From assembly GCF_020623625.1 (NCBI RefSeq), contig NC_060203.1, positions 124,001-188,000 of the forward strand: DNA of 64,000 nt. Direction: 5' to 3'. The translations under genes and the position numbers were made by a program. This DNA is from Saccharomycodes ludwigii. Its lineage: Eukaryota; Ascomycota; Saccharomycetes; Saccharomycodales; Saccharomycodaceae. Shown here in pieces: positions 46,598-56,477 of the stretch (positions within the stretch are counted from its first letter, which is position 1; the number at the start of each line of letters is the position of its first letter). Under the pieces are notes generated by a model. It had not been told where the DNA came from. It saw only the letters and a program-made list of their open reading frames with translations, and made no database searches.

Positions 46598-47248
46598 CTT
46601 AATATAGGTTGAATATCTAATATTGTTCCAAACTTGAGTATTTTTTTTTTTTTTTTTTTTTTTTTTAATTAGAATATACAAATACATATATTTATCTAAT
46701 ACTTGGATATTAATAAAAAAAAATTTTTTAATTTAAAAAGTATAAGATTTTTAATGTATTTTAATTACTAGGTATTTTTTTTTTTTTTGTAAGTTACTTC
46801 TAACCATTTGTGTTAAGTCGAATATTTATATATATATATCTGTATTTTCCCTCTGTAAAAAGTAAATATAAGCTAAAATACATTATGATTGTTACATCTT
46901 GTTAAATTATAAGATAAAAAAATCTTCACGAAATTACTTCGATTATGAAATTAAAAAAAGAAAAAAAAAAAAAAAAAGAAAAAAAAAAACTGATATCGGG
47001 GTTTCTTACCGAACATTTCGGGTTTGGCAATATTTTAAGCAGATCACGTGTAATCACGTGCAATCACGTGCCGTTTTAAACTTTTTTCTTTCCATTTTTC
47101 ATATATTTTATCCCTTAATAACATCCTTTTACATTTTTCAGTTTTTTTTTTTTCTTTTTTTGTTTCTTTCTTTTATCTTGCCACTAAGAAAGAAAAAAAA
47201 AAAATAATAATAATAATAATAATAATATACTCATAAAGACCACAAAGT
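46598..47248. promoter_or_regulatory. Divergent promoter region of the 166-residue gene and SKI7/HBS1
   Basis: This 651-bp stretch has T and A runs (46640-46666, 46772-46788, 46951-46990), an AAT repeat just before the SKI7/HBS1 start (47203-47226), and a triple CACGTG array at 47045-47070 listed separately. No gene seen. Confidence 0.5.
47043..47070. promoter_or_regulatory. Three ATCACGTG boxes at exact 10-bp spacing
   Basis: CACGTG occurs at 47045-47050, 47055-47060 and 47065-47070, each within ATCACGTG. This fits the Cbf1 consensus RTCACRTG (also Tye7 or Pho4). One-turn spacing puts all sites on the same DNA face. They lie about 180-205 bp upstream of SKI7/HBS1 and about 450 bp upstream of the opposite gene. 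Confidence 0.75.
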
Positions 47249-50200
47249 ATGCCTTCATATGTAGATGACGATGATTATTATTGCTACTCCGACGATAATA
47301 ATCAGAATGATAATGGAATTCCAGATTTTGTTGACGAACAAGATTTCGACGATTATTTGACTGATGAGGAGTACAATTTAATGGGTGATTTGTTTCCTAA
47401 AATTGTTAAAGAATTAAAAGACTATAAGGGTTGGGATAACCTAATGGTCAAACTAATTATATTTAAAAACAATTTTGATTTTAATAAATCTATTCTGGAA
47501 TTGAAAAAAAAGTGTAAAAAAAAAAAGTTAATAAGTACATATAACGATACTGTTAAACCACAATACGTAGAGAAATCAAATAAAGAGATTGCCAGTAATT
47601 TAAAAAAAGGTATGTTACTTTTATTATGAGTTTTTTTTTTGTTTTTTTTTTTGTTTAATTTTTTTTTTTTTTAATTTGTTGTTCAGGAATTTGATGATCT
47701 ATTCTCTATTATTTTCGCCAAAGCATAATTTATTTTATAAATAACTACGTGAGTGATCCTTTACATTTTAGTGATTTTTTTGCAATATCATTAGAATATT
47801 TTGTATTAAAGAAGAAAAAAAATTGCGATTTATTAACTTTTTTGACTAACTATTTACACATTTCCTTTTTTTTTTAAAAAAAAAAAAAAAAAAAAAATGA
47901 AAAAGAAAAATAATAATAAATTTATTATTTTATTGTATTATGTAACGTGCAGAAAAAAATACTCCCAATATTAAAAAAACTAATACATCCAGCATTGAAT
48001 TATTGGCAAGAAAAAAAGCTGCTCAAAGTAAATCTATTTTAACGGGGAAATTAAATTCTGGCATGAATAACCATGAAAATGCTACATCTGAAACCAATGA
48101 AGGATCTACATTTGCTGAGAAACTTAGAAAATTAAGACTTACCAAAATAGAACCCCCTTTTGAATTGAATCCTACTATAACTCAAGAACGCTTTATTCAA
48201 CAAGAAGATCATACTAAGAATATCAATAAATTGATAAATACAACCAATGTTAAACCTTCTACATTAGCAGATAGATGGAAAAGTTTAAAATCTCCTAAAA
48301 ACGTTACGCCTGAATCAGACACACATATTAATAGGAATCATCTTGAAAATGGTGCTACATCAACAAAATCCTTGGCTGAAAGATTAGCAGCAAAAAGAAA
48401 ACAGGAAAACATTTTTAAATTGCAAAAAAAGGACGCAAAAGCTATCCAAAATATTGACGGGAAAATTACAAATCTACGAAACTCTTCCAATGTTATGAAT
48501 GCTAAAGAATTACAATGGTTTAAACAATTGCAAAAAGCAATCATTAGCAGCAAACCAATCATGAGGAAAATACCCAATCATTCTTTATCTAAAGTGGCTA
48601 GTATTCTTGTTTATAAAGAGCATCTCAATATTCCTGAGAAACTAAACAATGAATCGAAAAAAAGAAAATTTGAACAAATATTTACGATACATTATCCTAA
48701 TACTAACATTAAAAAACGAGCTTTGGAAAGCTTCAACAAATTATCTCCTGATGATATAGTTTTGAGGGCTCAACAAAATGCCTTTGCTTCAGTAACCGAC
48801 AAAGTTCAAAACTTGAAGATTTCGGAGTCAACATCAAACCCAACCGAGCAATCTAAAAAAAAAAATGTGTTTGAGGAGGAAGATGAACCCAGAAAAGATA
48901 ATGCGCCGTTTGTTCACAAATACAAGCAGATTACTGTCCCAACCAAGCCTCGTAAACCTGTAGACTTAAAAGAAAAAATAGCTGAATACATTGTAAATCC
49001 ACACATCAGTTTTGTTGTCTTGGGTCACGTTGATGCGGGGAAATCTACTCTAATGGGCCGTTTGTTATACGATGTGGGTGCAGTTGACTCAAAATTAATT
49101 CGTAAATTGAAAAAGGAAAGTAATTTATTGGGTAAGGGCTCCTTCCATTTGGCTTGGGTCATGGATCAAACTTCCGAGGAAAGAGAACGTGGTGTTACAG
49201 TTGATATCTGCACCAGCGATTTCCAAACGGAAAATGCAAAGTTTACAATTGTTGATGCACCAGGTCATCGAGACTTTATCAATAATGCAATCAGTGGTAT
49301 TGTTCAATCAGATGTAGCTGTTTTGTGCGTAGATTGTTCAGCCGATGCGTTTGAAAGTGGGTTTAATCTGGATGGACAAACGAAAGAGCATTCTATATTA
49401 GCAAGAAGCCTCGGGATCCGTCATATGGTTGTAGCAATGAACAAGCTAGATTGCGTAGACTGGGATAAAACTAGATTTGATGAGATTAAGGATCAATTAT
49501 CTGCATTTTTTGAGTTGATTGGATTTGATGTTACAAAACAAATAAGTTGGGTTCCGGTCAGTGGGCTTTTAGGTGATGGAGTAGTCAAGCCTATATGGTC
49601 CTCTTCGACAAAGCAAAATTGGTATAAGGGCCCTTCTTTAGTCGGTACATTGGAAAAGGTGGCACACGAGTTTGTAGAAACAGATGAAAACTTAAATTTT
49701 TTGACAAACTCTCCATTTTTATTTGATATATTGGAAGTTTCTGCGTCCAATAAGGCTAACGAATGTGTTGTGAGTGGTAAAATTGAACAAGGGTCTATTC
49801 AACCTGGTGAAACCATAACCATATACCCAAGCGAACAAAGTTGTCTGGTGGACCAAATTTTCTATCAAGGTTCACCAATGGAACATTTAACCGTAGCATT
49901 GCCGGGGGAATTTGTTTCTATGAAATTGCTCAATTCTAATTCTGAAGATATTAACTCAGGTGATCTTTGTGCCATTGTCGGGATTGATTTACACAATTCT
50001 AAATCCTTTGAAACGCAATTGTTAACCTTGGACATTGCTAGACCTTTATTACCAGGTACACCGTTTATTTTATATAGGGGCAGTTGTGAACAACCAGCAG
50101 TAATTAAAAGGTTAATCAAAGTCCTAGATAAGCGTGACCCAACTAAAGTTTTGAAGAATAAAGTCAGACATTTGGGTGCCAACCAATTGGCAATCGTGGA

Positions 50201-50339
50201 GATCGAGTTTACCGCCTCCAAAAAAACCGTCGATTTGCCAATGTTGACAGCGTCAGAAAATAAACAATTAAGTAGAATTGTTTTAAGAAAAGAAGGCAGA
50301 ACAATTGGTGCTGGTGTAATTACCAAGTTAACGGACTGA
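47249..50339 (+). CDS. SKI7/HBS1: Combined Ski7/Hbs1 translational GTPase, alternatively spliced (predicted)
   Basis: Exon 1 (47249-47609) encodes the Hbs1 N-terminal domain: an acidic start, DYLTDEEYNLMGDLFPKIVKELKDYKGWDNL. Exon 2 from 47953 first encodes Ski7-type sequence (SSIELLARKKAAQSKSIL, and ALESFNKLSPDDIVLRAQQNAF, both close to S. cerevisiae Ski7). The eRF3-like GTPase follows: GHVDAGKS, DAPGH, NKLD and two beta-barrel domains. The full form is 915 residues. An internal TACTAAC and two in-frame acceptors would remove the Ski7 part and give an Hbs1-like protein of 646 or 635 residues (S. cerevisiae Hbs1 611). Hbs1 with Dom34 rescues stalled ribosomes; Ski7 links the Ski complex to the exosome. 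WGD species split these into two genes (YKR084C, YOR076C). Flanking UFE1 is the SKI7 neighbour, MRPL20 the HBS1 neighbour. Confidence 0.93.
47610..47952 (+). other. SKI7/HBS1 intron (long-form acceptor)
   Basis: Donor GTATGT is at 47610, a GACTAAC branch site at 47844-47850, and acceptor CAG ends at 47952. Exon 1 is 361 nt, leaving one base of a codon, and the acceptor restores the frame into Ski7-type sequence. There are T runs at 47631-47672 and an A run of about 21 bases near 47877-47897. The branch-to-acceptor distance (about 100 nt) is long and the branch box imperfect, which may make this acceptor weak. Confidence 0.85.
48701..48792 (+). promoter_or_regulatory. Internal branch site and alternative 3' splice sites
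   Basis: An exact TACTAAC lies at 48701-48707 within the coding region, at the end of the Ski7-type segment. The first TAG ends at 48759 (53 nt after the branch A) and a CAG ends at 48792. Joining exon 1 to either keeps the reading frame. The result would skip 269 or 280 codons and yield an Hbs1-like protein. The box is a better consensus than the one in the upstream intron. Confidence 0.75.
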
Positions 50340-50355
50340 ATTATGTAAATATGTT

Positions 50356-50396
<41 letters not shown>

Positions 50397-50400
50397 ATTA

Positions 50401-51468
50401 TTAATTTATACGATCTAATAACAATATTATCACTCCAAAAACAATGGCTAACAATGAAATCATGTTAGCTGTGTTTCCACCACGTTTACTTGCACCTTTT
50501 AATTGTTTGTTTGCCTGTTGAATATCAAGATTTATGGTTTCATGATTATCCAAAATTCTGTTTATGGTATCATTTTGAGATTGCAAATGCATTGCGAGCT
50601 CGTTCTGTAGGGCAGCAATCTCCACAACCGTTTGATTTATATTTTCTGAATCGTGTAGTTGCTGATTTTTATAATTAATTAAATCTTCGTGTTCACTCTC
50701 CAATATTTGTAACTGCTTTTGATTTAGGCTTTTAACAACAGTTTCGTATTCCTGGACCTCATCTTTAGTTGTTTCCACAATTGGGGAAACATGTATTTCG
50801 ATAGAATGATCAGATTCTAAACTTTCCCCCGACTTAACTATATCCATATTAGTATTACTATTTGTAGACAATATACGTTTTCTAGCCTCCTGAAAATCAA
50901 CAGATTTCAATTCACGCTGTCTAACAATCCTTGCTTCTTGTAGATTACTAAAACGTTTGCTCAAGTCGCTTAGTTGTATATTTAGAAATTGCAACATTCC
51001 AGACCTATGTTGAATAATTGTAATTTGAGCTTCCGGTGGCAAACGTACACTTGATTCTTTTGCTTGGGTACTATTAGTTAGATTAGAGATAATGTTCAAC
51101 AAGGGATTGTGCGTACTATTTATTGAGGATAAAACCTGCGCAGATCTATTATTTTCGTATTTTTCCAAAAATTTGAGTTTTTCCAAATATTGTTGCAATT
51201 GAAATCTAAAGTCATTGTCAAATTGATCTTTTTCTTCTAAAGACATTTCTATATTAGACTCATCGAAATATAATGGTTTGATTTCTTTAACCAATATTCG
51301 CATTTCAGCAATATGTTTCCAAAGTTCCAAGCATTCTTTTTTAAAAGTATCCGTAACTTGATATTTTTCCAAATTTGAGATAGTTGATGTGCGAAAGCCA
51401 GCATCTATATTCGATTTAATTTCTATATCATTGACAATAGTTTTAAATTGCACAGTTATATCGGACAT
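50401..51468 (-). CDS. UFE1: ER syntaxin Ufe1
   Basis: Ufe1 is the ER t-SNARE for retrograde Golgi-to-ER transport and ER membrane fusion. I choose ATG 51468 (355 residues, MSDITVQFK, like S. cerevisiae 346) over an in-frame ATG at 51534, which adds a 22-residue hydrophobic leader with no counterpart. The product has an N-terminal helical region (about 20-170) and ETTKDEVQEYETVVKSL, followed by the SNARE coiled coil with QNELAMHLQSQNDTINRILDN (about 295-335). It ends in a C-terminal membrane anchor (about 337-353). The tail faces SKI7/HBS1 convergently, 61 bp apart, as UFE1 sits beside SKI7 in S. cerevisiae (YOR075W/076C). Confidence 0.92.
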   Translation of the reverse strand: MSDITVQFKTIVNDIEIKSNIDAGFRTSTISNLEKYQVTDTFKKECLELWKHIAEMRILVKEIKPLYFDESNIEMSLEEKDQFDNDFRFQLQQYLEKLKFLEKYENNRSAQVLSSINSTHNPLLNIISNLTNSTQAKESSVRLPPEAQITIIQHRSGMLQFLNIQLSDLSKRFSNLQEARIVRQRELKSVDFQEARKRILSTNSNTNMDIVKSGESLESDHSIEIHVSPIVETTKDEVQEYETVVKSLNQKQLQILESEHEDLINYKNQQLHDSENINQTVVEIAALQNELAMHLQSQNDTINRILDNHETINLDIQQANKQLKGASKRGGNTANMISLLAIVFGVIILLLDRIN

Positions 51469-51907
51469 GTTTATAGTGAAGCCTGCTCCCCTCTTTATTA
51501 CTATTATTATTTGCCACCAACGTAGGATAATCAAGGAAATAGGATGAATTATCCAGAAAAAGTTGACTTTTTGAAAAGTATATTTTTTTATAATAGTTTG
51601 AATTAAAAATTTAAAAAAAAAAAAAAAAAAAATTTAGTCCATTGATCGACATTGTCCGAATGGTTCAATGAGAGTTAATATTTTTCAATAAAAACACGTA
51701 AAAAAAAAACACGTAAAAAATACGTAAAAAATACGTAAAAAACACGTAAAAAACACGTAAAAAACATGTAAAAAATTATACGTATACCTTTTTTTTTCAT
51801 TCTAAGTAGATAACCTTTTAATTACAAATATTTCAATTATAACAGAAAAATAAAAAAAATAGCTAATTAATATACTATAGTGAACAATAACATTTGAACC
51901 ATTGAAC
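51469..51907. promoter_or_regulatory. Divergent promoter region UFE1 / CDC21
   Basis: This 439-bp stretch contains an A run (51613-51631), the seven-copy ACGTAAAAAA array at 51695-51776 and otherwise AT-rich DNA. No MluI cell-cycle box (ACGCGT) is present, although CDC21 in S. cerevisiae is a classic MCB-controlled G1/S gene. Confidence 0.55.
51695..51776 (+). repeat. Seven-copy 11-bp array (YACGTAAAAAA)
   Basis: Units start at 51695, 51710, 51721, 51732, 51743, 51754 and 51765; after the first, spacing is exactly 11 bp. The first base alternates C or T, and the last unit reads CATGTA. The array lies 130-215 bp upstream of the CDC21 start. It could be a microsatellite or a tandem site array for a factor binding ACGTA; 11 bp is close to one helical turn. 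Confidence 0.85.
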
Positions 51908-52819
51908 ATGACCACCACTACAGATTTTGTTAATAAAGAAGAACAACAGTATTTAGATCTATGTAAACGTATCATAGAAGAAGGAGAATTTAGACCTGAT
52001 CGTACAGGTACAGGCACTTATAGTATATTTGCACCACCCCAACTTCGTTTCAATCTAAAGGATAATACTTTCCCCCTTTTAACAACCAAAAAAGTGTTTA
52101 GTAGAAGTGTCATATTAGAATTACTTTGGTTTGTCAAAGGGTGTACTGATGCCAAGGAATTAACAAGACAAGGCGTCAGGATTTGGGAAGGTAATGGGTC
52201 AAGAGAATATCTAGATAGTTTGGGACTAACTGATAGAAATGAAGGTGACCTAGGTCCGATTTATGGATTTCAATGGAGACACTTTGGTGCTGAATATAAA
52301 ACCTGCTATGATGATTATACAGGTCAAGGTGTTGATCAACTAGCCTCGGTTATTGACAAATTAAAGAATAGTCCATATGATCGTAGAATCATCATGAGTG
52401 CTTGGAATCCATCAGATTTTCCTAAAATGGCTTTACCACCATGCCATGTTTTTTCTCAATTTTATGTGAGTTTTCCTAAAGATGGAGGGAAACCAAAACT
52501 CTCTTGTTTATTATATCAAAGATCATGTGATATGGGTTTAGGTGTCCCATTTAATATTGCTTCTTATGCACTTCTAACTAAAATGATCGCTCAAGTTTGT
52601 AATATGGAACCTGGTGAATTTATTCATACCATGGGGGATGCACATGTTTATACAGACCATATTGATGCTTTAAAACAGCAACTCGAAAGAAACCCGCGAA
52701 AGTTCCCTAAATTAACAATTAAAAGAGATGTTAAAGATATCGATGATTTTAAATATGAAGATTTTGAAATAACTGAATATGACCCACATCCAAAGATTAC
52801 TATGAAAATGAGCGTTTAG
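51908..52819 (+). CDS. CDC21: Thymidylate synthase
   Basis: Thymidylate synthase methylates dUMP to dTMP using 5,10-methylene-tetrahydrofolate, the only de novo source of dTMP. The start at ATG 51908 gives 303 residues (S. cerevisiae 304). Family marks: [11 protein letters not shown], the catalytic Cys179 in [33 protein letters not shown] (dUMP-binding Arg/Asp/Asn) and [10 protein letters not shown]. All catalytic residues are intact. It is divergent from UFE1 and convergent with SGO1, matching YOR075-073. MTD1, a folate enzyme, is 10 kb away but belongs to the other ancestral track. Confidence 0.97.
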   Translation: MTTTTDFVNKEEQQYLDLCKRIIEEGEFRPDRTGTGTYSIFAPPQLRFNLKDNTFPLLTTKKVFSRSVILELLWFVKGCTDAKELTRQGVRIWEGNGSREYLDSLGLTDRNEGDLGPIYGFQWRHFGAEYKTCYDDYTGQGVDQLASVIDKLKNSPYDRRIIMSAWNPSDFPKMALPPCHVFSQFYVSFPKDGGKPKLSCLLYQRSCDMGLGVPFNIASYALLTKMIAQVCNMEPGEFIHTMGDAHVYTDHIDALKQQLERNPRKFPKLTIKRDVKDIDDFKYEDFEITEYDPHPKITMKMSV

Positions 52820-52984
52820 AAAAATTATATAAGCTCAATATATCCTGTTTATTACTTTATTTTTTTTTTTTTTTTGTTATTATGTTCTTAACCATTATAT
52901 TTTTAATCATTATATGCATATACAAAATTACAATTTATATAAATACAAATAGATTTTAGTATGTAAGTGAAAGAAGAAAAAATG

Positions 52985-55204
52985 TTACCTATGCTTAAAA
53001 TATTTTCTATTGCGATTTTTAGAGACTGAATTTAAATGCAAATCATCTAGTATATCAAAAACAGATAAATCGTTCTCGCTCATCCGCAGTTTGTCGATTT
53101 CTAAAGAGGAAATAGAATAATTTTTTTTATACACCTTACCATTTCCATCATTTTTAGCTTGAGCTACCGTTTCATCCTCCAGGAAATTAACAACAGGCCT
53201 ATTTAGTAGTTTCTTGGTTTTATTAACACTCGTAATACCACTATTTTTTGTGCCTTTTTTTGCTTTTGAGGTTGTGTTTAATAATGATTTTATCAAATTC
53301 GTATTTTCAAGGGGAGAAGCATGCATATTTTTTTTTAAACTTTTCTTGTCATTCACAATTGATTTTTTGTTTGGGGAAACCTCCTTCAGAGGAATTCTCG
53401 TCTTATTTTGATGGACCTCGCTTAATGCGATTCTCTCCATTGCATTTGTCTGAACATCTAAACCTACGTAACTTGAGTCAATGTTAGTGCCTTCAGACTG
53501 TGGGGGTATCTTGTCAGGCAAAGAAAGCTTCGCCAATATATCACTCAACTTTAAGTTTGTAAATTTTATATCAACTAATTCTCTATTTTTCGCTGTTATC
53601 CTTAAAGTAAATGAAGGATTTGGGTTTTCATAGGAGACAGAAGCAAAAAAATCATTGGTTTGTTCTGTTTTTTTTTTCCCCGTCTTTTTAAAGTTTTTTT
53701 TGACTTCAAGTTCATGTATGTCTATAACTGTCGTAGCATCAACTAATTTTTCCGTAGGCCTTCTCATTTTCGCTCTTAATGAAGGCAACTTATAATCGAC
53801 AGTCTTTCCTCTAGTCCTCCTTGGTCCTATATGGTCACCATTTGTTAACACATTGGAATTTGCCAAACTTGGCATCGCATCATCAGATTTGGCATTTTTC
53901 TTGCTTGGACGAGATTTCATTGAGTGCAATATTTTGGATTCAAGTGACCTATGGTTTTTATTAGTGTTGATATCTGTGTCGTTAGAAATGTCATTTTTCA
54001 TATTTTTTCCAAAAAGTTCTTCTGTTCCATGTGTTTTTGAATTTTTAGAAGTCGTATTCTGACTGCCATGATCACTAGATACCATACTATCTTCTGGAAT
54101 AGACGAATCCATAAAAGAAAAATTACAAGTAATTGATTCTCCATCCTTATTACCGTTACCATCGTTGCCGTTAATGGTATTTTCGTAATTTTTATCAATT
54201 GGCAAAGCATTTGATTTTACAAGATTGTATTCCTCTGAACTAGTCACTTTTCCAAAATATTCCTTTTCGTTACTTAATACTTCAGTATCGTTATATGCTC
54301 TGTCAACATGGTTATCTTTTTTTTCTTCGTTGATATTCTTTTCATCACCTTTGTTAAAATCTTTAATATCTTTTTGTTCAACATGTTTATTTTTATCTAC
54401 GCTGTTGTCATCATCAAACTCAAAATCTGACGGTATAAATAAAGAATCTCTTCTGGAACTTTTCCTTCTTTTTCTACGAATATTATCATCTGGTGGTTCC
54501 TTCTCCGGTACCTCGTGTATTTGAGCATGTTGAATATTGCTGGATGTTGTTAAAGTATTAGTATCATTAATTGTTTCATTAGAGGTATCTTTATCATCAA
54601 ACAAAAGTTCATCTTCAAATGTTATGCTATGCTTTTTGCTAGTACGACGATTTGGTGACATAAATGAATCCGGTGATAAAGAAGCTGGGGATTCGCTGGA
54701 TTTTAAAATACCCCTTAAAGTTCCCTTATTACTTGTAGAGGTAGATTGATGTAGATCAACACATTTAAACATTGGTGGATTGGTTAGTCCTTCTCTTTGT
54801 TTGACCCTATTAAACATAAGAAATATTTCGTCTATCCTTTGTATTATCCCTGACTCTATAATATTTAAATTCGTTTCTAATTTTTTTTTATATTCTATAG
54901 TACCCAAAGTTAATTTAGAACACAATTGCATATTTTGATTAATCAAAGTACTTATTTTTTTTTCCATATCTGTACATTTCATCATTAATAAAGAAACATG
55001 TTTAGCCAATTGTTTGTTTTTGTTTATATAATTTTGTTTTTCTCTTTGAAATTCAATTTTTGCTTGATCCATTATATTTTGGAAATGTTGAATTTCAAAG
55101 ATGTCATTTTCCTTGGGATATTGTACGGGGTCAGAGGCTATAGAGTTGTTAGTTTTCTTAGTTCTCTTTAAGGGTTTTTTCTTGGTTGAGAAATTGGTGT
55201 TCAT
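52985..55204 (-). CDS. SGO1: Shugoshin
   Basis: Shugoshin protects centromeric cohesin and senses tension between sister kinetochores, recruiting PP2A and the chromosomal passenger complex. The 739-residue product (S. cerevisiae 590) has the N-terminal coiled coil (about 45-105, FQREKQNYINKNKQLAKHVSLL) and a long, poorly conserved acidic/polar middle. The basic C-terminal SGO motif follows at about 460-490: PRRTRGKTVDYKLPSLRAKMRRP, close to the S. cerevisiae sequence. The expanded middle is rich in Asp, Asn, Lys and Ser. The position beside CDC21 matches YOR073W. Confidence 0.9.
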   Translation of the reverse strand: MNTNFSTKKKPLKRTKKTNNSIASDPVQYPKENDIFEIQHFQNIMDQAKIEFQREKQNYINKNKQLAKHVSLLMMKCTDMEKKISTLINQNMQLCSKLTLGTIEYKKKLETNLNIIESGIIQRIDEIFLMFNRVKQREGLTNPPMFKCVDLHQSTSTSNKGTLRGILKSSESPASLSPDSFMSPNRRTSKKHSITFEDELLFDDKDTSNETINDTNTLTTSSNIQHAQIHEVPEKEPPDDNIRRKRRKSSRRDSLFIPSDFEFDDDNSVDKNKHVEQKDIKDFNKGDEKNINEEKKDNHVDRAYNDTEVLSNEKEYFGKVTSSEEYNLVKSNALPIDKNYENTINGNDGNGNKDGESITCNFSFMDSSIPEDSMVSSDHGSQNTTSKNSKTHGTEELFGKNMKNDISNDTDINTNKNHRSLESKILHSMKSRPSKKNAKSDDAMPSLANSNVLTNGDHIGPRRTRGKTVDYKLPSLRAKMRRPTEKLVDATTVIDIHELEVKKNFKKTGKKKTEQTNDFFASVSYENPNPSFTLRITAKNRELVDIKFTNLKLSDILAKLSLPDKIPPQSEGTNIDSSYVGLDVQTNAMERIALSEVHQNKTRIPLKEVSPNKKSIVNDKKSLKKNMHASPLENTNLIKSLLNTTSKAKKGTKNSGITSVNKTKKLLNRPVVNFLEDETVAQAKNDGNGKVYKKNYSISSLEIDKLRMSENDLSVFDILDDLHLNSVSKNRNRKYFKHR

Positions 55205-55848
55205 GATTTATAACTAAATCTTATTTTTCTACTCTGCTAAGTCGTTCAATAAAGTAAGTGGAGACAAGGGGTATTTATCTTTTTTTCAAAAAAAAAAAAA
55301 AAAAAAAAAAGAAAAAAAAAGAGAAAAAAGCTATTATAATGGCTTTCGATATTTCTACTAATGTACAAATTAAGAACAGATATCAATGACAGTAAATATG
55401 GGGGAATCCATTAATAGAGTTCTTAATCTTTAATTGAGGGTATAATTGGACTGTTTAGCCTGTTCTTTAACAAAGCTTATAAAGAATAAACATAATTTTT
55501 ATTGAAGTAAAAAGTTAATTAAAAATAAAGTAAAATAAAATATTAAATAAAAAATAAACAAATAAAAAAAAAGTAGAAATGAAGTAAAGATAAACAGTAA
55601 ATAAACATCAAGATGCCACAAAAGCAAACGCATCAAAAATTAAAAACTATTTTTTTTTTTTTTCGCTTTTGAAAAATAAAAAATAAAAACCCTGGCCGAA
55701 AATCAATATCCGAAAAATATTTCGGTCATATTTTTTTATATTTTCTTTTATATCTTTTTTATATCTTTTTTCTATAATGATTCAATAACATTATATCAAA
55801 CTCATTGTAAGAGAAAATAAAAAAATATGAACAACCAAATGCAACCAT
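55205..55848. promoter_or_regulatory. Divergent promoter region SGO1 / DAD2
   Basis: This 644-bp stretch has A runs at 55290-55320, a T run at 55651-55664, a GC-containing patch near 55690-55725 with CGAAAAT/ATTTCGG repeats in inverted order, and TTTTATATC repeats near 55745-55770. A short upstream ORF overlaps the DAD2 start (listed). Confidence 0.5.
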
Positions 55849-55856
55849 ATGTCTGA
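55827..55856 (+). CDS. Nine-codon upstream ORF overlapping the DAD2 start
   Basis: ATG at 55827 opens a 9-codon frame ending in TGA at 55854-55856, so it overlaps the DAD2 ATG (55849) in another frame. If the mRNA begins upstream of 55827 it should reduce DAD2 translation; if transcription starts inside the short leader it is irrelevant. Confidence 0.35.
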   Translation: MNNQMQPYV

Positions 55857-56256
55857 TATTGACCAATTATTACAAAATAAATTAAAAGAACTAAACTACA
55901 TTAAACAAATTAGAATACAATCAGATGAACTATTAAAAGCACTTAACGGAATTACTAATAATCTAGATAGTGTAAGTCATAATGTTGAAGATGTTGTTAA
56001 AATAATGAATAATTGGGATGCCATAATTAAATCTGTTTCAGCCAGTAGTATTAGCTTATTACAATACCAAGAAAAAGATTACGAGGTTAATCATTGGAAA
56101 CCAAAAGATACAAAAAATATAAATAACAATCAAAATGGTGAGGATAAAAATGAACAAGCAGAGGATCCAAATAATGATGATATTCCATTACCTGAAACTA
56201 TGGTTAGAATAAGAGTTTTAAAAGATGAAGACGCTACTGAGGGGGGGTCAAGATAA
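55849..56256 (+). CDS. DAD2: DASH/Dam1 complex subunit Dad2
   Basis: Dad2 is a small subunit of the ten-protein DASH ring that couples kinetochores to microtubules. The 135-residue product (S. cerevisiae 133) has the Dad2 helical core at about 1-85 (LLQNKLKELNYIKQIRIQSDELLKALNGI, NVEDVVKIMNNWDAIIKSVSAS), then an acidic Asn-rich linker, and the conserved C-terminal PLPETMVRIRV. It is next to NUP133, as in YKR083C/082W. The 3' side runs into an AAT repeat and a GGTATT repeat at 56310-56361. Confidence 0.93.
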   Translation: MSDIDQLLQNKLKELNYIKQIRIQSDELLKALNGITNNLDSVSHNVEDVVKIMNNWDAIIKSVSASSISLLQYQEKDYEVNHWKPKDTKNINNNQNGEDKNEQAEDPNNDDIPLPETMVRIRVLKDEDATEGGSR

Positions 56257-56477
56257 TGAGAATTAAAAATAACAGTTTCATCAGAATGGAATTTATTAAA
56301 TATAGCAACAACAAAAATAATAATAATAATAATAATAGGTATTGGTATTGGTATTGGTATACACAATGCACAACATGTCTAATATACAAAATATAATAGA
56401 AATAGAAAAATAAAATATATTTATCAAAAATTTGATTTTCAGTGTAAAACCGTTCTTTTACATTAACATTAAAGGAT

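Noticed and set aside
47043-47071. Possible point centromere (CDEI-like CACGTG)
   Set aside because: Three copies, not one, and no CDEIII-like TTTCCGAA block at a fitting distance across an AT-rich CDEII.
47610-47952. C/D snoRNA in the SKI7/HBS1 intron (TGATGATC near 47692)
   Set aside because: No D box CTGA and no closing stem.
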